From contig CAJTRA010000013.1 of assembly GCA_910578345.1 (NCBI GenBank), forward strand, positions 1 to 64,000: a stretch of DNA of 64,000 bases, given 5' to 3'. Each line of letters starts with the position of its first letter. Position 1 is the first letter of the stretch. This DNA comes from an uncultured Lachnospiraceae bacterium (GTDB lineage Bacteria; Bacillota; Clostridia; Lachnospirales; Lachnospiraceae). Below, in pieces: positions 17,328 to 25,746 of this stretch. The position numbers were made by a program, and so were the translations under genes. The notes beneath the pieces are model-generated. The model made no database searches and had not been told where the DNA came from. It saw only the letters and a list, made by a program, of their open reading frames with translations.

Positions 17328-17851
17328 GGTGTTGCCTCCTGAAATGGGTCTATCCCCTCGTTTGAAAAGTAAGCGCCTAATGCTGGTTCAATAAAAGCGT
17401 TCGCTTTGGCCTGTTTCTGCGTCCACTCCTGGCCGAATTCATCACTTTGTCCCATCTGTATCAGTTTGGGAAGCAGATCGGTATTCCGGCCAGTGAATTC
17501 CATAATCAAGACCCAGTAATCTTTTGCAAATTGCTGTCCGCGTTGGCTCTCTGCCGGTATACCATCTGCATGAAGCTGAATCGCTTCGTCCTGCAGATGC
17601 AGGAAGTGCAGCATAAACACGATGCCGCTTTCTTTGTCGAATCGATTGCGGATGTGATCCAACGTTTCGCTGTCAAAATGCTTGATAATGTCTTTGTCCG
17701 TATATAGTCTGCGGCCGCCCTCGCTCATAGCTGACGGTGAAAGCAGTCCTTCTTTGTCATAATGCTGCAGGGTTCTGACCGTTACACTCATTTTCTTTGC
17801 AACTGCACCTGCGGTCATATATCCCTGTGGAATCGCTCGGTATCGTTCCAT
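17324..17851 (-). CDS. MerR-family regulator with an internal deletion
   Basis: A 175-aa regulator. The N-terminal winged HTH is good (YMTAGAVAKKMSVTVRTLQH, then GGRRLYTDKDIIK), and the C-terminal part is a TipAS-like drug-sensor domain (LDHIRNRFDKES to YFSNEGIDPFQ). Between DIIK and HFDSETLD, near residue 60, the second half of the DNA-binding domain and the dimer helix usual in this family seem to be missing, yet the frame is kept. It may no longer dimerise. ATG 17851 has AGGAGG ten bases upstream; TTG 17857 is an alternative. It heads the ABC exporter genes. Confidence 0.7.
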   Translation of the reverse strand: MERYRAIPQGYMTAGAVAKKMSVTVRTLQHYDKEGLLSPSAMSEGGRRLYTDKDIIKHFDSETLDHIRNRFDKESGIVFMLHFLHLQDEAIQLHADGIPAESQRGQQFAKDYWVLIMEFTGRNTDLLPKLIQMGQSDEFGQEWTQKQAKANAFIEPALGAYFSNEGIDPFQEATP

Positions 17852-17873
17852 GTTCAAAACACCTCCTGCGGGT

Positions 17874-17904
17874 AGTATACTTCATTACGCTGCGTCATAA
17901 GCAA
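17874..17904 (-). promoter_or_regulatory. MerR-type promoter with a 19-bp spacer
   Basis: On the minus strand TTGCTT (17904-17899), 19 bases, TATACT (17879-17874), with a dyad TTATGACGC/AGCGTAATGA in the spacer. The over-long spacer is the hallmark of promoters that MerR proteins activate by twisting DNA, so this is the operator of the adjacent MerR-ABC operon. Confidence 0.7.
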
Positions 17905-17967
17905 GACTTTTTTTATCTTTTCATGGAGTATCGGTAAATTTTTGAGGAGAGAAAATGTTGTAACTCT

Positions 17968-17996
17968 TTGAATTTCACAACAAAATATTTTATAAT
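17968..17996 (+). promoter_or_regulatory. Promoter of the FAD-Rieske oxidoreductase gene
   Basis: TTGAAT (17968-17973), exactly 17 bases, TATAAT (17991-17996), about 90 bases before the GTG start. Confidence 0.6.
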
Positions 17997-18088
17997 AGTG
18001 ATAATAGCGCAAAGCATTGTGAGGTTGTCCGCATAATCGGCCAACTTCAACATATACTATTACTAAGAATGTAATTAGGAGGTTCAAA

Positions 18089-19435
18089 GTGGGATCAATC
18101 TGGACAGCAGAGACGAAAATTAGAAAACGGGACTTTCTTCCGGGCGATATGGAAACGGAAGCGGTTGTCATAGGGGCAGGCCTTACGGGAATCCTGACGG
18201 CGTATTATCTTAAGCAGGCCGGGATTGCCACAGTGGTGCTGGAAGCGGACAGGATCGGAAGCGGGCAGACGAAGAATACGACGGCGAAAATCACATGCCA
18301 GCATCATCTGATCTACGACCGGCTGATTCGGACGTATGGCAGCAGGATGACATTCGCCTATGCCGATGCGAATGAAAATGCCATTGATGCGTATGAGAAG
18401 TTGATCCGGGAGAAAAAGATCGACTGTGATTTCGTCAGATGTCCGGCCTTTTTATATTCCAGAAGAGAGGACAAGCTGTTACGGCGCGAGGCGGAGGCGG
18501 CAGAGGCGATCGGCATTGAGGCTTCTTTTGAGACGGACAGCGAACTTCCTTTTCCGGTAGCCGGTGTGGTGCGGTTTCCACGGCAGGCGCGGTTTTCTCC
18601 GCTTAAGTTTCTGGAGGCTATGGCGGAGGAAGTAACGGTATATGAACAGACGAAGGTCTTAAAGGTCAATGGAAAGAGAGTGGAGACGGGGAGAGGCTGT
18701 GTGACGGCGAAGCATATCATTTTTGCATCTCATTTCCCTTTTATCAATGTGCCGGGGTATTATTTTGCCAGAATGTATCAGGAGCGCAGCTATGTGGTGG
18801 CGTTAGAGGGAGCTGGAACGCTGGAAGGGATGTATCTGGGGATCGATGAGGACGGGCTTTCGTTCCGCACACAGGATAAGCTGCTGCTTCTTGGAGGCGG
18901 CAGTCACCGGACTGGCCTAAACCGCACCGGCGGACAATATGAAAGACTGCGCAGGGAGGCACAGAGCCTGTACCCCGGCGGCAGTGAGGCGGCCTGCTGG
19001 TCAGCGCAGGATTGCATGACATTGGATCAGATTCCCTATATTGGGCGTTTTTCAAAAACCAGGCCGGATTGGTATGTGGCGACAGGATTTGGCAAATGGG
19101 GAATGAGTACGGCGATGGTGGCAGCCCAGATCCTGACGGCCCAGATTACGGGACAGCGGTGTCTGGAGGCGGCTGTTTTTTCGCCGCAGAGACGACTGAC
19201 AGCCAGAGCAGTGAGGGAATTATGTTCCCACGGCATTTCTACGGTCAAAGGGCTGACAAAGCATTTTCTGCCGGCAGAGCGTGGCAGGATGGTTCCGAAC
19301 TGCCCGCATATGGGATGCAGGCTGGAGTGGAATGTGGACGAAGAGACTTACGACTGTCCCTGTCATGGTTCCCGGTTTGACAGGGAAGGGCACTTGATTG
19401 ACGGTCCGGCGCAGACAGACTGTAAGAGAAGATGA
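18089..19435 (+). CDS. FAD-dependent oxidoreductase with C-terminal Rieske domain
   Basis: A 448-aa cytoplasmic flavoprotein of the DAO/GlyA-oxidase type. The Rossmann motif AVVIGAGLTGILTAYYLKQA (about 26-45) binds FAD, and VLEADRIGSG closes the fold. Residues 400-440 carry a Rieske 2Fe-2S centre, CPHMGCRLEWN and then CPCHGSRFD, with the C-x-H and C-x2-H ligands in place. Proteins of this build move electrons between an amine or similar substrate and the iron-sulfur centre; the substrate is unknown. GTG 18089 has AGGAGG six bases upstream. It converges with lrgB eight bases away with no clear terminator. Confidence 0.85.
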   Translation: MGSIWTAETKIRKRDFLPGDMETEAVVIGAGLTGILTAYYLKQAGIATVVLEADRIGSGQTKNTTAKITCQHHLIYDRLIRTYGSRMTFAYADANENAIDAYEKLIREKKIDCDFVRCPAFLYSRREDKLLRREAEAAEAIGIEASFETDSELPFPVAGVVRFPRQARFSPLKFLEAMAEEVTVYEQTKVLKVNGKRVETGRGCVTAKHIIFASHFPFINVPGYYFARMYQERSYVVALEGAGTLEGMYLGIDEDGLSFRTQDKLLLLGGGSHRTGLNRTGGQYERLRREAQSLYPGGSEAACWSAQDCMTLDQIPYIGRFSKTRPDWYVATGFGKWGMSTAMVAAQILTAQITGQRCLEAAVFSPQRRLTARAVRELCSHGISTVKGLTKHFLPAERGRMVPNCPHMGCRLEWNVDEETYDCPCHGSRFDREGHLIDGPAQTDCKRR

Positions 19436-19442
19436 AGCAGTG

Positions 19443-20147
19443 TCAGATCAGGTTTGCGAATAACGGTGCCGCGAAAACCGTCACAAGTCCGGCTACCGCT
19501 ATGGCAAGGCTGCTCATGGCGCCCTCGATCTCGCCCATCTCCAGCGCTTTCGCCGTACCGATCGCGTGAGAGGCAGTGCCCATGGCCAGCCCTTTCGCGA
19601 CAGGTTCTTCGATACGGAAGATTCTGAATACAAGTTCTGCGATGACGTTGCCCATAATCCCCGTGACGATGATGACGGCGACAGTGATGGTGGTAAAGCC
19701 GCCCAATTCTTCAGAAATACCCAGTCCGATAGCGGTAGTGATCGACTTGGGCAGCAGCGTGACATACTGTTCGTGATCTAAGCCAAAGAGCTTTGCCAGC
19801 AGGAAGACACTTAACAGGCTGGTCAGCACGCCGGCTATAATGCCTCCGGCCACGGCATTCTTATTCTGCTTAAGAAGTGTAAACTGCCGGTAGAGTGGGA
19901 CGGCCAGACATACGGTGGCCGGTGTCAGCAGATAACTGATATATTTTGCCCCCTCGTTGTAGTGTTTGTACTCTATTTTCAGAAGGGATAACACTGCCAT
20001 GATACAGATGGTGCCGATCAGGAGAGGATTGCATAGCGCCGATCTGAATTTTTTCTTTAAGAGCAGTCCGGCTTCATAGGCGGCCAGGCTGAGCGCCGCG
20101 CCGAAAAATACGGAATCGATCAGAAACGTTTTCATTTGTGTACCCAT
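19443..20147 (-). CDS. lrgB: LrgB/CidB-family membrane protein
   Basis: A 234-aa integral membrane protein with about six or seven hydrophobic helices. LLPKSITTAIGLGISEELGG and MGTASHAIGTAKALEMGEIE are typical LrgB family signatures. With LrgA it modulates murein hydrolase activity and overflow metabolism (pyruvate or glycolate transport has been shown for relatives). Its start follows the lrgA stop by seven bases. Confidence 0.88.
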   Translation of the reverse strand: MGTQMKTFLIDSVFFGAALSLAAYEAGLLLKKKFRSALCNPLLIGTICIMAVLSLLKIEYKHYNEGAKYISYLLTPATVCLAVPLYRQFTLLKQNKNAVAGGIIAGVLTSLLSVFLLAKLFGLDHEQYVTLLPKSITTAIGLGISEELGGFTTITVAVIIVTGIMGNVIAELVFRIFRIEEPVAKGLAMGTASHAIGTAKALEMGEIEGAMSSLAIAVAGLVTVFAAPLFANLI

Positions 20148-20154
20148 GCCTTTC

Positions 20155-20523
20155 CTAATCTGTGGTCTGGTTTCTGCGGTTCTTCCTGCGGATCATATGC
20201 TGTGTCACCCGGCCGGTCACGGCCATGACGATGATCGTGGTAATGGCTGTGATCAGGATAACAGGAATACAGATCGGCTGCAGTGCAGGCCAGGCATCCA
20301 GAAGTCCTACAGCAGCGGGAAGAAACATGACCGGCATAATCTCGATCAGAAAATCAGCCGCAGCATTCACCTGTTCCAGCTTTAGAATACCGGTACACAG
20401 TGCTGTGAACAGCAGAATCAGCCCATATACACTGGCAGGAACGGGAAGCGGGAGAATTACATGCAGTATCTCCCCCAGGAATGAGATAAAGAGAATAATA
20501 CAAAATTGTCGTAAAAATTTCAT
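20155..20523 (-). CDS. lrgA: LrgA/CidA-family holin-like protein
   Basis: A 122-aa holin-like protein with four hydrophobic helices: FCIILFISFLGEILHVILPL, PVPASVYGLILLFTALC, a third around IMPVMFLPAAVGLLD and a fourth PVILITAITTIIVMAV. The PxPxSVxGxxLLF text is the family signature. ATG 20523 with GGAG upstream is chosen because the longer frame to 20724 has no homologous text. It is the first gene of the lrgAB operon. Confidence 0.85.
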   Translation of the reverse strand: MKFLRQFCIILFISFLGEILHVILPLPVPASVYGLILLFTALCTGILKLEQVNAAADFLIEIMPVMFLPAAVGLLDAWPALQPICIPVILITAITTIIVMAVTGRVTQHMIRRKNRRNQTTD

Positions 20524-20632
20524 GATAAGCTCCAACCTGATGACTTTGTCTCTTAAATTGATCGTATCAGCAGTCATCATAAAACAGACGGGGACAGGTG
20601 TCAATGGGAAAATGAACCTGCCCCAATCAAGC

Positions 20633-21181
20633 TCACACTTCCGTGTGTAGTAAGATTGTTTCCGCCAGAACAGAAGCGGCAAGCTTAGAACCCGCGGGGG
20701 ATGCATGCTGTCCGTCTGCGTCATATAGTTCTATCTCAGGATGTTCTTTGTGGAATGTCCACCATCTTTCCCCAACCGGCGCCAATTCGCAGCCGGTTTC
20801 TGACTGCAGCTTCCGGTAAGCGTTACTCATACCGGGCTGTGCAGCTTCTCCGTCGGCTTTCGTCGTCCAGGTCATGTACAGAACCGGTCTTGCACCGGCG
20901 TCCTTGACCCACTGGATCAGTTTCTGGCCGCACTGATCCATCACAGACAGATCTCCCATCGGATGTGCGGTGTGCTGCAGGACGACTGCGTCGTAACCAC
21001 CGTATAAGATATTGAACCGCACTTCCGGCTCTTCCAGATGGAAATCCCATCCCTTTCCGCCGTGTGCCAACATGGTAACTTCTGTTTCGATTCCTTTCTC
21101 GCGGCATAGCTTCGCAAAAAGATGCGGCATGTCGTTATAGTAGGTGTGACTGTTGCCAATAAATAAGACTCTCATCGTCAA
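20633..21181 (-). CDS. Small SGNH/GDSL-type hydrolase
   Basis: A 182-aa cytoplasmic hydrolase. Block I is FIGNSHTYYNDMP (the Ser of GNSH as nucleophile), block III-like YDAVVLQHTA, and block V DGQHASPAGS with the Asp-x-x-His pair. Members act on acyl esters or carbohydrate esters; the substrate is unknown. GGAGG precedes the ATG, and a TATAAT-like box lies on the minus strand near 21240-21250. Confidence 0.75.
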   Translation of the reverse strand: MTMRVLFIGNSHTYYNDMPHLFAKLCREKGIETEVTMLAHGGKGWDFHLEEPEVRFNILYGGYDAVVLQHTAHPMGDLSVMDQCGQKLIQWVKDAGARPVLYMTWTTKADGEAAQPGMSNAYRKLQSETGCELAPVGERWWTFHKEHPEIELYDADGQHASPAGSKLAASVLAETILLHTEV

Positions 21182-21360
21182 TTTCCTCCAATGTGTGTCA
21201 AACGTTTCTTAAGGGATTCAAGCAGATGCCGTTTCCTCTCTATTATAGCAGATAAGAGAAAAATAGCTATGTGAAATGTAGAATTGTGGATGGCAATGTA
21301 CTATAATAATAGTATAGACAGAGTTTTTTCTTGTTGAAAAGGATTAACAAGAGAAGAAAA

Positions 21361-21410
21361 ACTGAATAAAATAAGTAATGGGCAAATAAACTGAATAAAA
21401 ACTGAATGAT
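21361..21410 (+). repeat. Three short direct repeats before the nitrilase operon
   Basis: ACTGAATAAA at 21361 and 21390 and ACTGAATGAT at 21401, immediately upstream of the -35 box. A likely binding site for a regulator, possibly the winged-helix protein of the operon. Confidence 0.5.
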
Positions 21411-21412
21411 AA

Positions 21413-21441
21413 TTGAAAAGAACGCTGATTTATGGTATGTT
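21413..21441 (+). promoter_or_regulatory. Promoter of the nitrilase operon
   Basis: TTGAAA (21413-21418), 17 bases, TATGTT (21436-21441), 21 bases before the ATG. Confidence 0.6.
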
Positions 21442-21462
21442 ATGAATACGGAAAGGTAATTT

Positions 21463-22836
21463 ATGCTGCAGATAAAGAGACTATATAATATCATGGCGCT
21501 GGCATTAAAGAAAATTGAAATTTGTACGAAGGAACGTGATCTGGAGCGAATGAGAAATTTTACAGATGATCATGTGACGGAATTGACAGAAAGAGTGAAG
21601 GAAAGATTTCCGGATCTGTTTGAGAAGGATACGAGAAATGTTGCAGAAATATTTGAATTGCAGCTTTGGGAATCACCGCTTGGAGAGGATTTGGAGCTGT
21701 ATTTGAGAGAAACCAATCACAAAGAGGAGTTGGTTTTTCTTGTGAAGGCTTTGGATTCCTTCCTGGAGGATACAGTGTATGGATGTATGCCGGTGGATCA
21801 GGAACAATATTGGTTTCAGAGTTTGAATGATAACTATGATGAGTGTAAGATCTGTCTTCTTCCCCGGTTAAAATGTGGATGGGAACATGAAAGCAGAGAT
21901 GCATACACATCCTACAACATGGATTACTATCTGAGAAATTTCTATTACCTCCATAAGGAAGATCTGCAAGACTATAAAGCACAGCATATCCTTATGCCGA
22001 GAGAGTTGTTCCGGGAAGCAGTTTCCCGCGGAGAACTGCGTGTGATGGTTTCGCCAGTCAGTGGGAAAGAAATCATTAAGGTGTCAAAGCCCTATACTAG
22101 GGATAACGCTTGTTATGTATCTGTTGATCCAATGAAAAAAGAGGATGAGAAACATCTGAAAGAAAATCTGGACAAAATATTAGAGCGGGGAACTGCAAAG
22201 CAGACGGATATCCTGCTTCTGCCTGAAATGTTGGGAACGGAGGAGATCGCAGAGGGGCTGGGTGATGTCGTTTACGGAGGGAACGGACCTTGCCTGACGA
22301 TTTGTCCATCGATTTGGAAGGAGCATCGCAATTTCTGCAGGATCCTGGATGATACAGGAGAAAATATATGTGAACAGCAGAAACATTACGGGGTAGATTT
22401 GAAGCGATGGTCAGCGAAAGAAGATATAGAATCAGACCGGATCATCTATATTTTGCATTGTGATGGTATCGGGCGAATTGCGGTTGCGATCTGTAAGGAT
22501 TTTCTGATCACGAAGTATTTGCGTATTTTGGTAGAAAAGTTGAAAGTGAATCTTTTGCTTGTCCCTTCTTTTACGAAACAGGATTATCAATTTGAAGCGT
22601 TGTCTTCTAAATATATAGATCTGGATTGTAATGTTATATGGGTCAATGCCTGTGCGGCCAGATGGCTGGAGCAATCGGGTGAAATGCAGGCCTCGGCTAC
22701 ATTGGCTTGTTTATCTGGGAGGCACGGTGTCTCACGGTTGAAAATGGGAATAAATGATCTGTGTCAGGGAAATTATGAGTGTAAGGGAACATGTGGATAT
22801 ATCTATCAAATTAAGGGAAAAGAGGTGAAGGGATGA
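21463..22836 (+). CDS. Nitrilase-fold protein with an unknown N-terminal half
   Basis: A 457-aa cytoplasmic protein. Residues about 210-440 form a nitrilase/carbon-nitrogen hydrolase fold with all three catalytic residues: E255 in DILLLPEML, K307 in EQQKHYG and C344 in AVAICKDFL; later LLVPSF and VIWVNACAA strands fit as well. The first 200 residues (helical start, then an aromatic-rich part such as YNMDYYLRNFYYLHKEDLQD) match nothing known to me. Nitrilases hydrolyse amides or nitriles, and nitrilase domains also occur joined to defence reverse transcriptases (DRT1/UG1). It overlaps the next gene by four bases. ATG 21463 is used; ATG 21493 is possible. The substrate is unknown. Confidence 0.7.
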   Translation: MLQIKRLYNIMALALKKIEICTKERDLERMRNFTDDHVTELTERVKERFPDLFEKDTRNVAEIFELQLWESPLGEDLELYLRETNHKEELVFLVKALDSFLEDTVYGCMPVDQEQYWFQSLNDNYDECKICLLPRLKCGWEHESRDAYTSYNMDYYLRNFYYLHKEDLQDYKAQHILMPRELFREAVSRGELRVMVSPVSGKEIIKVSKPYTRDNACYVSVDPMKKEDEKHLKENLDKILERGTAKQTDILLLPEMLGTEEIAEGLGDVVYGGNGPCLTICPSIWKEHRNFCRILDDTGENICEQQKHYGVDLKRWSAKEDIESDRIIYILHCDGIGRIAVAICKDFLITKYLRILVEKLKVNLLLVPSFTKQDYQFEALSSKYIDLDCNVIWVNACAARWLEQSGEMQASATLACLSGRHGVSRLKMGINDLCQGNYECKGTCGYIYQIKGKEVKG

Positions 22837-23561
22837 TGACGAAGGAACAAAAGATGCGACAGATGCTGCAGGAAGTGTCGAGAGGTTCTTTAAATCTGAA
22901 GACGGGCGCACAGGAGATGCAGATATTTTCTCAGGCATACATTCAGGGAGGTGTGCAGGCGCTTTCCCAGAATACGCAGGAGGAACTGGATAAGTTATTG
23001 AAAAACTATCGAAAACTGAGAAGAGATATTGCCGGATTAGCTAAGTCGGATAAAGAAACGATCATTTATGGATGTGGTATTTTTATTGGTGCATTTAAAA
23101 TACTGGAAGAGATTGGCAGAATAAACAGGAAACAGACAGAACGGTCTGACAGGCAGAATCTTCTAGGCAGGAAACATGTTTCCGCTATTTTGGTGTATCT
23201 CTATCAAAACCCTGATGCCAGGCAGAACAAGATCGCGGAAAGCATACAGGTAAGTCCAAGCTATCTGAGCGAGATTCTAAATCTTCTCATGCAGGGAGAC
23301 TATGTCATGCGGTATGGCCGGAATAAGAACACGCGTTATTGCCTTACAAGAGCCGGACGGGCGGCATATAAAAGCAGGTTCGCTAAGAAGGAGGAAGAAG
23401 GGGTTTACATTGACACGGATTATAGGGAGATTCTGCAAAAAGATCATTTTATAAGAGAGAGAACAGAGGTATATCATAAGAGTTTTTTGAAAAAGGAGGA
23501 TATCTATGAAAAATATAAAGAGAATCGGGGATCTTTTACAGATATTGCAGTCTATAGATGA
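22833..23561 (+). CDS. Winged-helix (MarR-like) protein of the nitrilase operon
   Basis: A 242-aa protein. Residues 1-100 are helical and charged. Residues about 110-175 read as a MarR-like winged helix: HVSAILVYLYQNPDARQNKI, the recognition helix ESIQVSPSYLSEILNLL and the wing GDYVMRYGRNKNTRYCLT. The tail is basic. It overlaps its upstream neighbour by ATGA and its downstream neighbour by 56 bases, which suggests fixed stoichiometry. It may regulate the operon or carry a DNA- or RNA-binding function of the system. Confidence 0.65.
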   Translation: MMTKEQKMRQMLQEVSRGSLNLKTGAQEMQIFSQAYIQGGVQALSQNTQEELDKLLKNYRKLRRDIAGLAKSDKETIIYGCGIFIGAFKILEEIGRINRKQTERSDRQNLLGRKHVSAILVYLYQNPDARQNKIAESIQVSPSYLSEILNLLMQGDYVMRYGRNKNTRYCLTRAGRAAYKSRFAKKEEEGVYIDTDYREILQKDHFIRERTEVYHKSFLKKEDIYEKYKENRGSFTDIAVYR

Positions 23562-24138
23562 TCAATGGGAAATAAAGTTTCTGAATGAGAATCAAAAGTT
23601 GGAAGAGGAGCTGGATCGGGAGATCAGCCAACTTTTAGGGATATTGCGACAGGAATTGAAGACAGAAGAACCGGAAGCAGTGCAGGAAGTTTTACAATCC
23701 ATGGGAATGAGGGAAGCCACAGTGGCAAAATTGATCGAAAAGGGGGTGGATATGCTCTGGTTCTATCAGAAACTTTCTGTTCTCAGAGAGCTGGAGGACA
23801 AAGACGACAAGTCGCTGAAGGGGCTGCTGTCAACCATATATAGTATGAGAGTGGTACGATTTGAACCGGGTTATCTTGACCGTTTGGCAAATGAGAGGTA
23901 TGATAAAAAAGCGCTGCTGGATATTGCGGCATGCGTTGCGAATCTGACAGATTATTATGTTGCGAGAAGTTATACGAGGAGAGCTATCATAAAAGACCTG
24001 GAAGATGAATCAGGATTATCGTCGGAGAATTGCGAGTACTGGGCGGAATTGATCGAGCAGAATTTCCTGGTACTAAAAATGAACTATATCATATCGGAAC
24101 TTCAAGGGATGAAAGGGCTTTTGAAATCGAGAAGTTGA
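23506..24138 (+). CDS. Helical protein of unknown function, third gene of the nitrilase operon
   Basis: A 210-aa protein, predicted by eye to be nearly all helix, without signal peptide or membrane segment. Charged heptad-like text at residues 20-50 (NENQKLEEELDREISQLLGI) suggests a coiled coil. No family recognised. ATG 23506 follows AGGAGG by six bases and lies inside the preceding gene, so the long overlap appears real. Confidence 0.6.
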   Translation: MKNIKRIGDLLQILQSIDDQWEIKFLNENQKLEEELDREISQLLGILRQELKTEEPEAVQEVLQSMGMREATVAKLIEKGVDMLWFYQKLSVLRELEDKDDKSLKGLLSTIYSMRVVRFEPGYLDRLANERYDKKALLDIAACVANLTDYYVARSYTRRAIIKDLEDESGLSSENCEYWAELIEQNFLVLKMNYIISELQGMKGLLKSRS

Positions 24139-24153
24139 AAGAAAGGAACATTC

Positions 24154-24759
24154 ATGAGAAGCAAAAAGTTTTATGCCTGTCTTCTGATCAGTGCCATGTT
24201 AATCATCGTACTGACCGGATGCAGCAAAACTACAAAGAAAGAAACACCCCAGGAAACACAGAATGCGGATCAGGAGACAGAACAGACAGAGACACAGGAG
24301 GCGGATGCAACGGAAGAAGCGGCCGCCGGAATCACATTCGAGGCGCTGGACTTAGAGGGGAACACGGTCACAGAATCTGTTTTCTCGGATACTAAGCTCA
24401 CAATGGTCAATGTGTGGGCCACTTACTGCAATCCCTGCCTAAGCGAGATGCCGGAGCTGGGGGAGCTGGCTGCCGAGTATGACGCGGCACAGTTCCAGAT
24501 CATTGGTATTGTCAGCGACGTGCAGGAAGGGATGGAGGAGGAAGCCGTCGCCTATGCGTCATCCCTTGTTTCCCAGACAGGGGCGGCTTATCCGCATCTT
24601 TTGCTGAATGAATCGCTGTTTTATGCCATGTTGAGCGAGGTGAGCGCTGTGCCGACGACATTTTTTATCGATGAGAAAGGCGTAGTATTGGACACTGTGG
24701 TAGGCGCCAGGGATAAGGATTCCTGGAAAGAGATGATCGATGAGCTCCTGGAAGAGTAG
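24154..24759 (+). CDS. TlpA-like thioredoxin-fold lipoprotein
   Basis: A 201-aa exported lipoprotein: signal peptide with lipobox LTGC (Cys23), then an acidic Thr/Glu/Gln-rich linker to about residue 50, then an AhpC/TSA-redoxin domain. The active site is WATYCNPCLSEMPEL, with cis-Pro text VSAVPTTFFID. It probably reduces disulfides in exported proteins or supports extracellular electron or redox balance. It begins 15 bases after the helical protein with its own GAAAGGAA site; it could share the transcript of the nitrilase operon or simply follow it. A weak GATAAGC/GCTTATC dyad follows. Confidence 0.82.
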   Translation: MRSKKFYACLLISAMLIIVLTGCSKTTKKETPQETQNADQETEQTETQEADATEEAAAGITFEALDLEGNTVTESVFSDTKLTMVNVWATYCNPCLSEMPELGELAAEYDAAQFQIIGIVSDVQEGMEEEAVAYASSLVSQTGAAYPHLLLNESLFYAMLSEVSAVPTTFFIDEKGVVLDTVVGARDKDSWKEMIDELLEE

Positions 24760-24785
24760 CCGGCTGATAAGCGTGTGCCGGAGGC

Positions 24786-25709
24786 TTATCGGTATCGCTC
24801 CAGCATGACCAGACTGGCCTGCTCCGAGAGGAATTCCTGGGTGGACAGCATGGACTGCTGCTGGATGGACAGATGGGCATGCTGGAAGCTGCGGCGGTAT
24901 TCTTTGGGGGTAGCGCCGTACTGTGTGAGAAATCTCCTGTTAAAGTATTTGGGATCGGAGAAGCCGCACTGTAAGCTGATGTCCAGCAGAGAGTAGTCTG
25001 TGAGCAAAAGAAGCTGCCTTGCGTGTTCGCAGCGAAGCTTATTTACATAATCCTGGAAGCAGGTTCCAAACGTTTCCTTGAAAAAATGAGATAGATAAAA
25101 CAGATCGAGCTGTTCTTGTCTGGCGATGTCGGACAGGAGCAGTTTTTCTTTATAATGTGCATCGATATACTGCATGATTCTTTTCATGCGCATATTTTTA
25201 GTCAGATGGGCGGCCTTTTCCGCCGGAGGGATCAGGTGATGGTGCCCGGTTTGGAACAGATGTAGAAAAAGCTGGTTGATCAGCAAGGCGCAACGGATCG
25301 GTGCAAAGTCCTCCTTCTGAAAGTAGGCAGACGCCAGTTCAAAGAGAATCGTGTGGATCTGGCTGCAGATTATGGTGTCCTGACGGGCAAAAAAGGCGGG
25401 GACATCGAAAGCAAGATCGTCAATCTGTGGAAAATAAGGAGCGAAAAAGGCCGGCGATACCTGTAAAGAAAGGATAAGCGTCGTGCTTTTGGCCTTGATC
25501 TCATGGCTATGATACGGGTTCATGATAAAGAGATCATTTTTTTTCAGCACAATCTCACCAGAAGCGGTAAGCAAAGTGGGAGAACCATCAAGAATCAGAC
25601 TGATCTCAAAATCCTTATGCATATGAGGGGTGCGATAGAGCAGATCCACAAGAAAAATATGGAAATTACTGTTGTTGTGCGATATGATCTCATATTCATC
25701 CCGATGCAT
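24786..25709 (-). CDS. AraC-family transcriptional regulator
   Basis: A 307-aa regulator: N-terminal cupin for a sugar ligand (HMHKDFEISLILDG near residue 30; NPYHSHEIKAKS), a helical linker, then the two-HTH AraC domain at about 190-290 (LLSDIARQEQLDLFYLSHFF and DISLQCGFSDPKYFNRRF). Such proteins usually activate sugar-use genes near them. It is divergent from the PfkB-aldolase pair, and a large dyad lies in the gap, so those genes are its likely targets. Confidence 0.85.
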   Translation of the reverse strand: MHRDEYEIISHNNSNFHIFLVDLLYRTPHMHKDFEISLILDGSPTLLTASGEIVLKKNDLFIMNPYHSHEIKAKSTTLILSLQVSPAFFAPYFPQIDDLAFDVPAFFARQDTIICSQIHTILFELASAYFQKEDFAPIRCALLINQLFLHLFQTGHHHLIPPAEKAAHLTKNMRMKRIMQYIDAHYKEKLLLSDIARQEQLDLFYLSHFFKETFGTCFQDYVNKLRCEHARQLLLLTDYSLLDISLQCGFSDPKYFNRRFLTQYGATPKEYRRSFQHAHLSIQQQSMLSTQEFLSEQASLVMLERYR

Positions 25710-25746
25710 GAAAATCCTCCTTATGCCCTGTCTTTGGGCATTCTCC

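Noticed and set aside
24760..24795. A terminator between the thioredoxin and AraC genes
   Set aside because: GATAAGC/GCTTATC is only seven base pairs with no T-run and reaches into the AraC stop; too weak to call.
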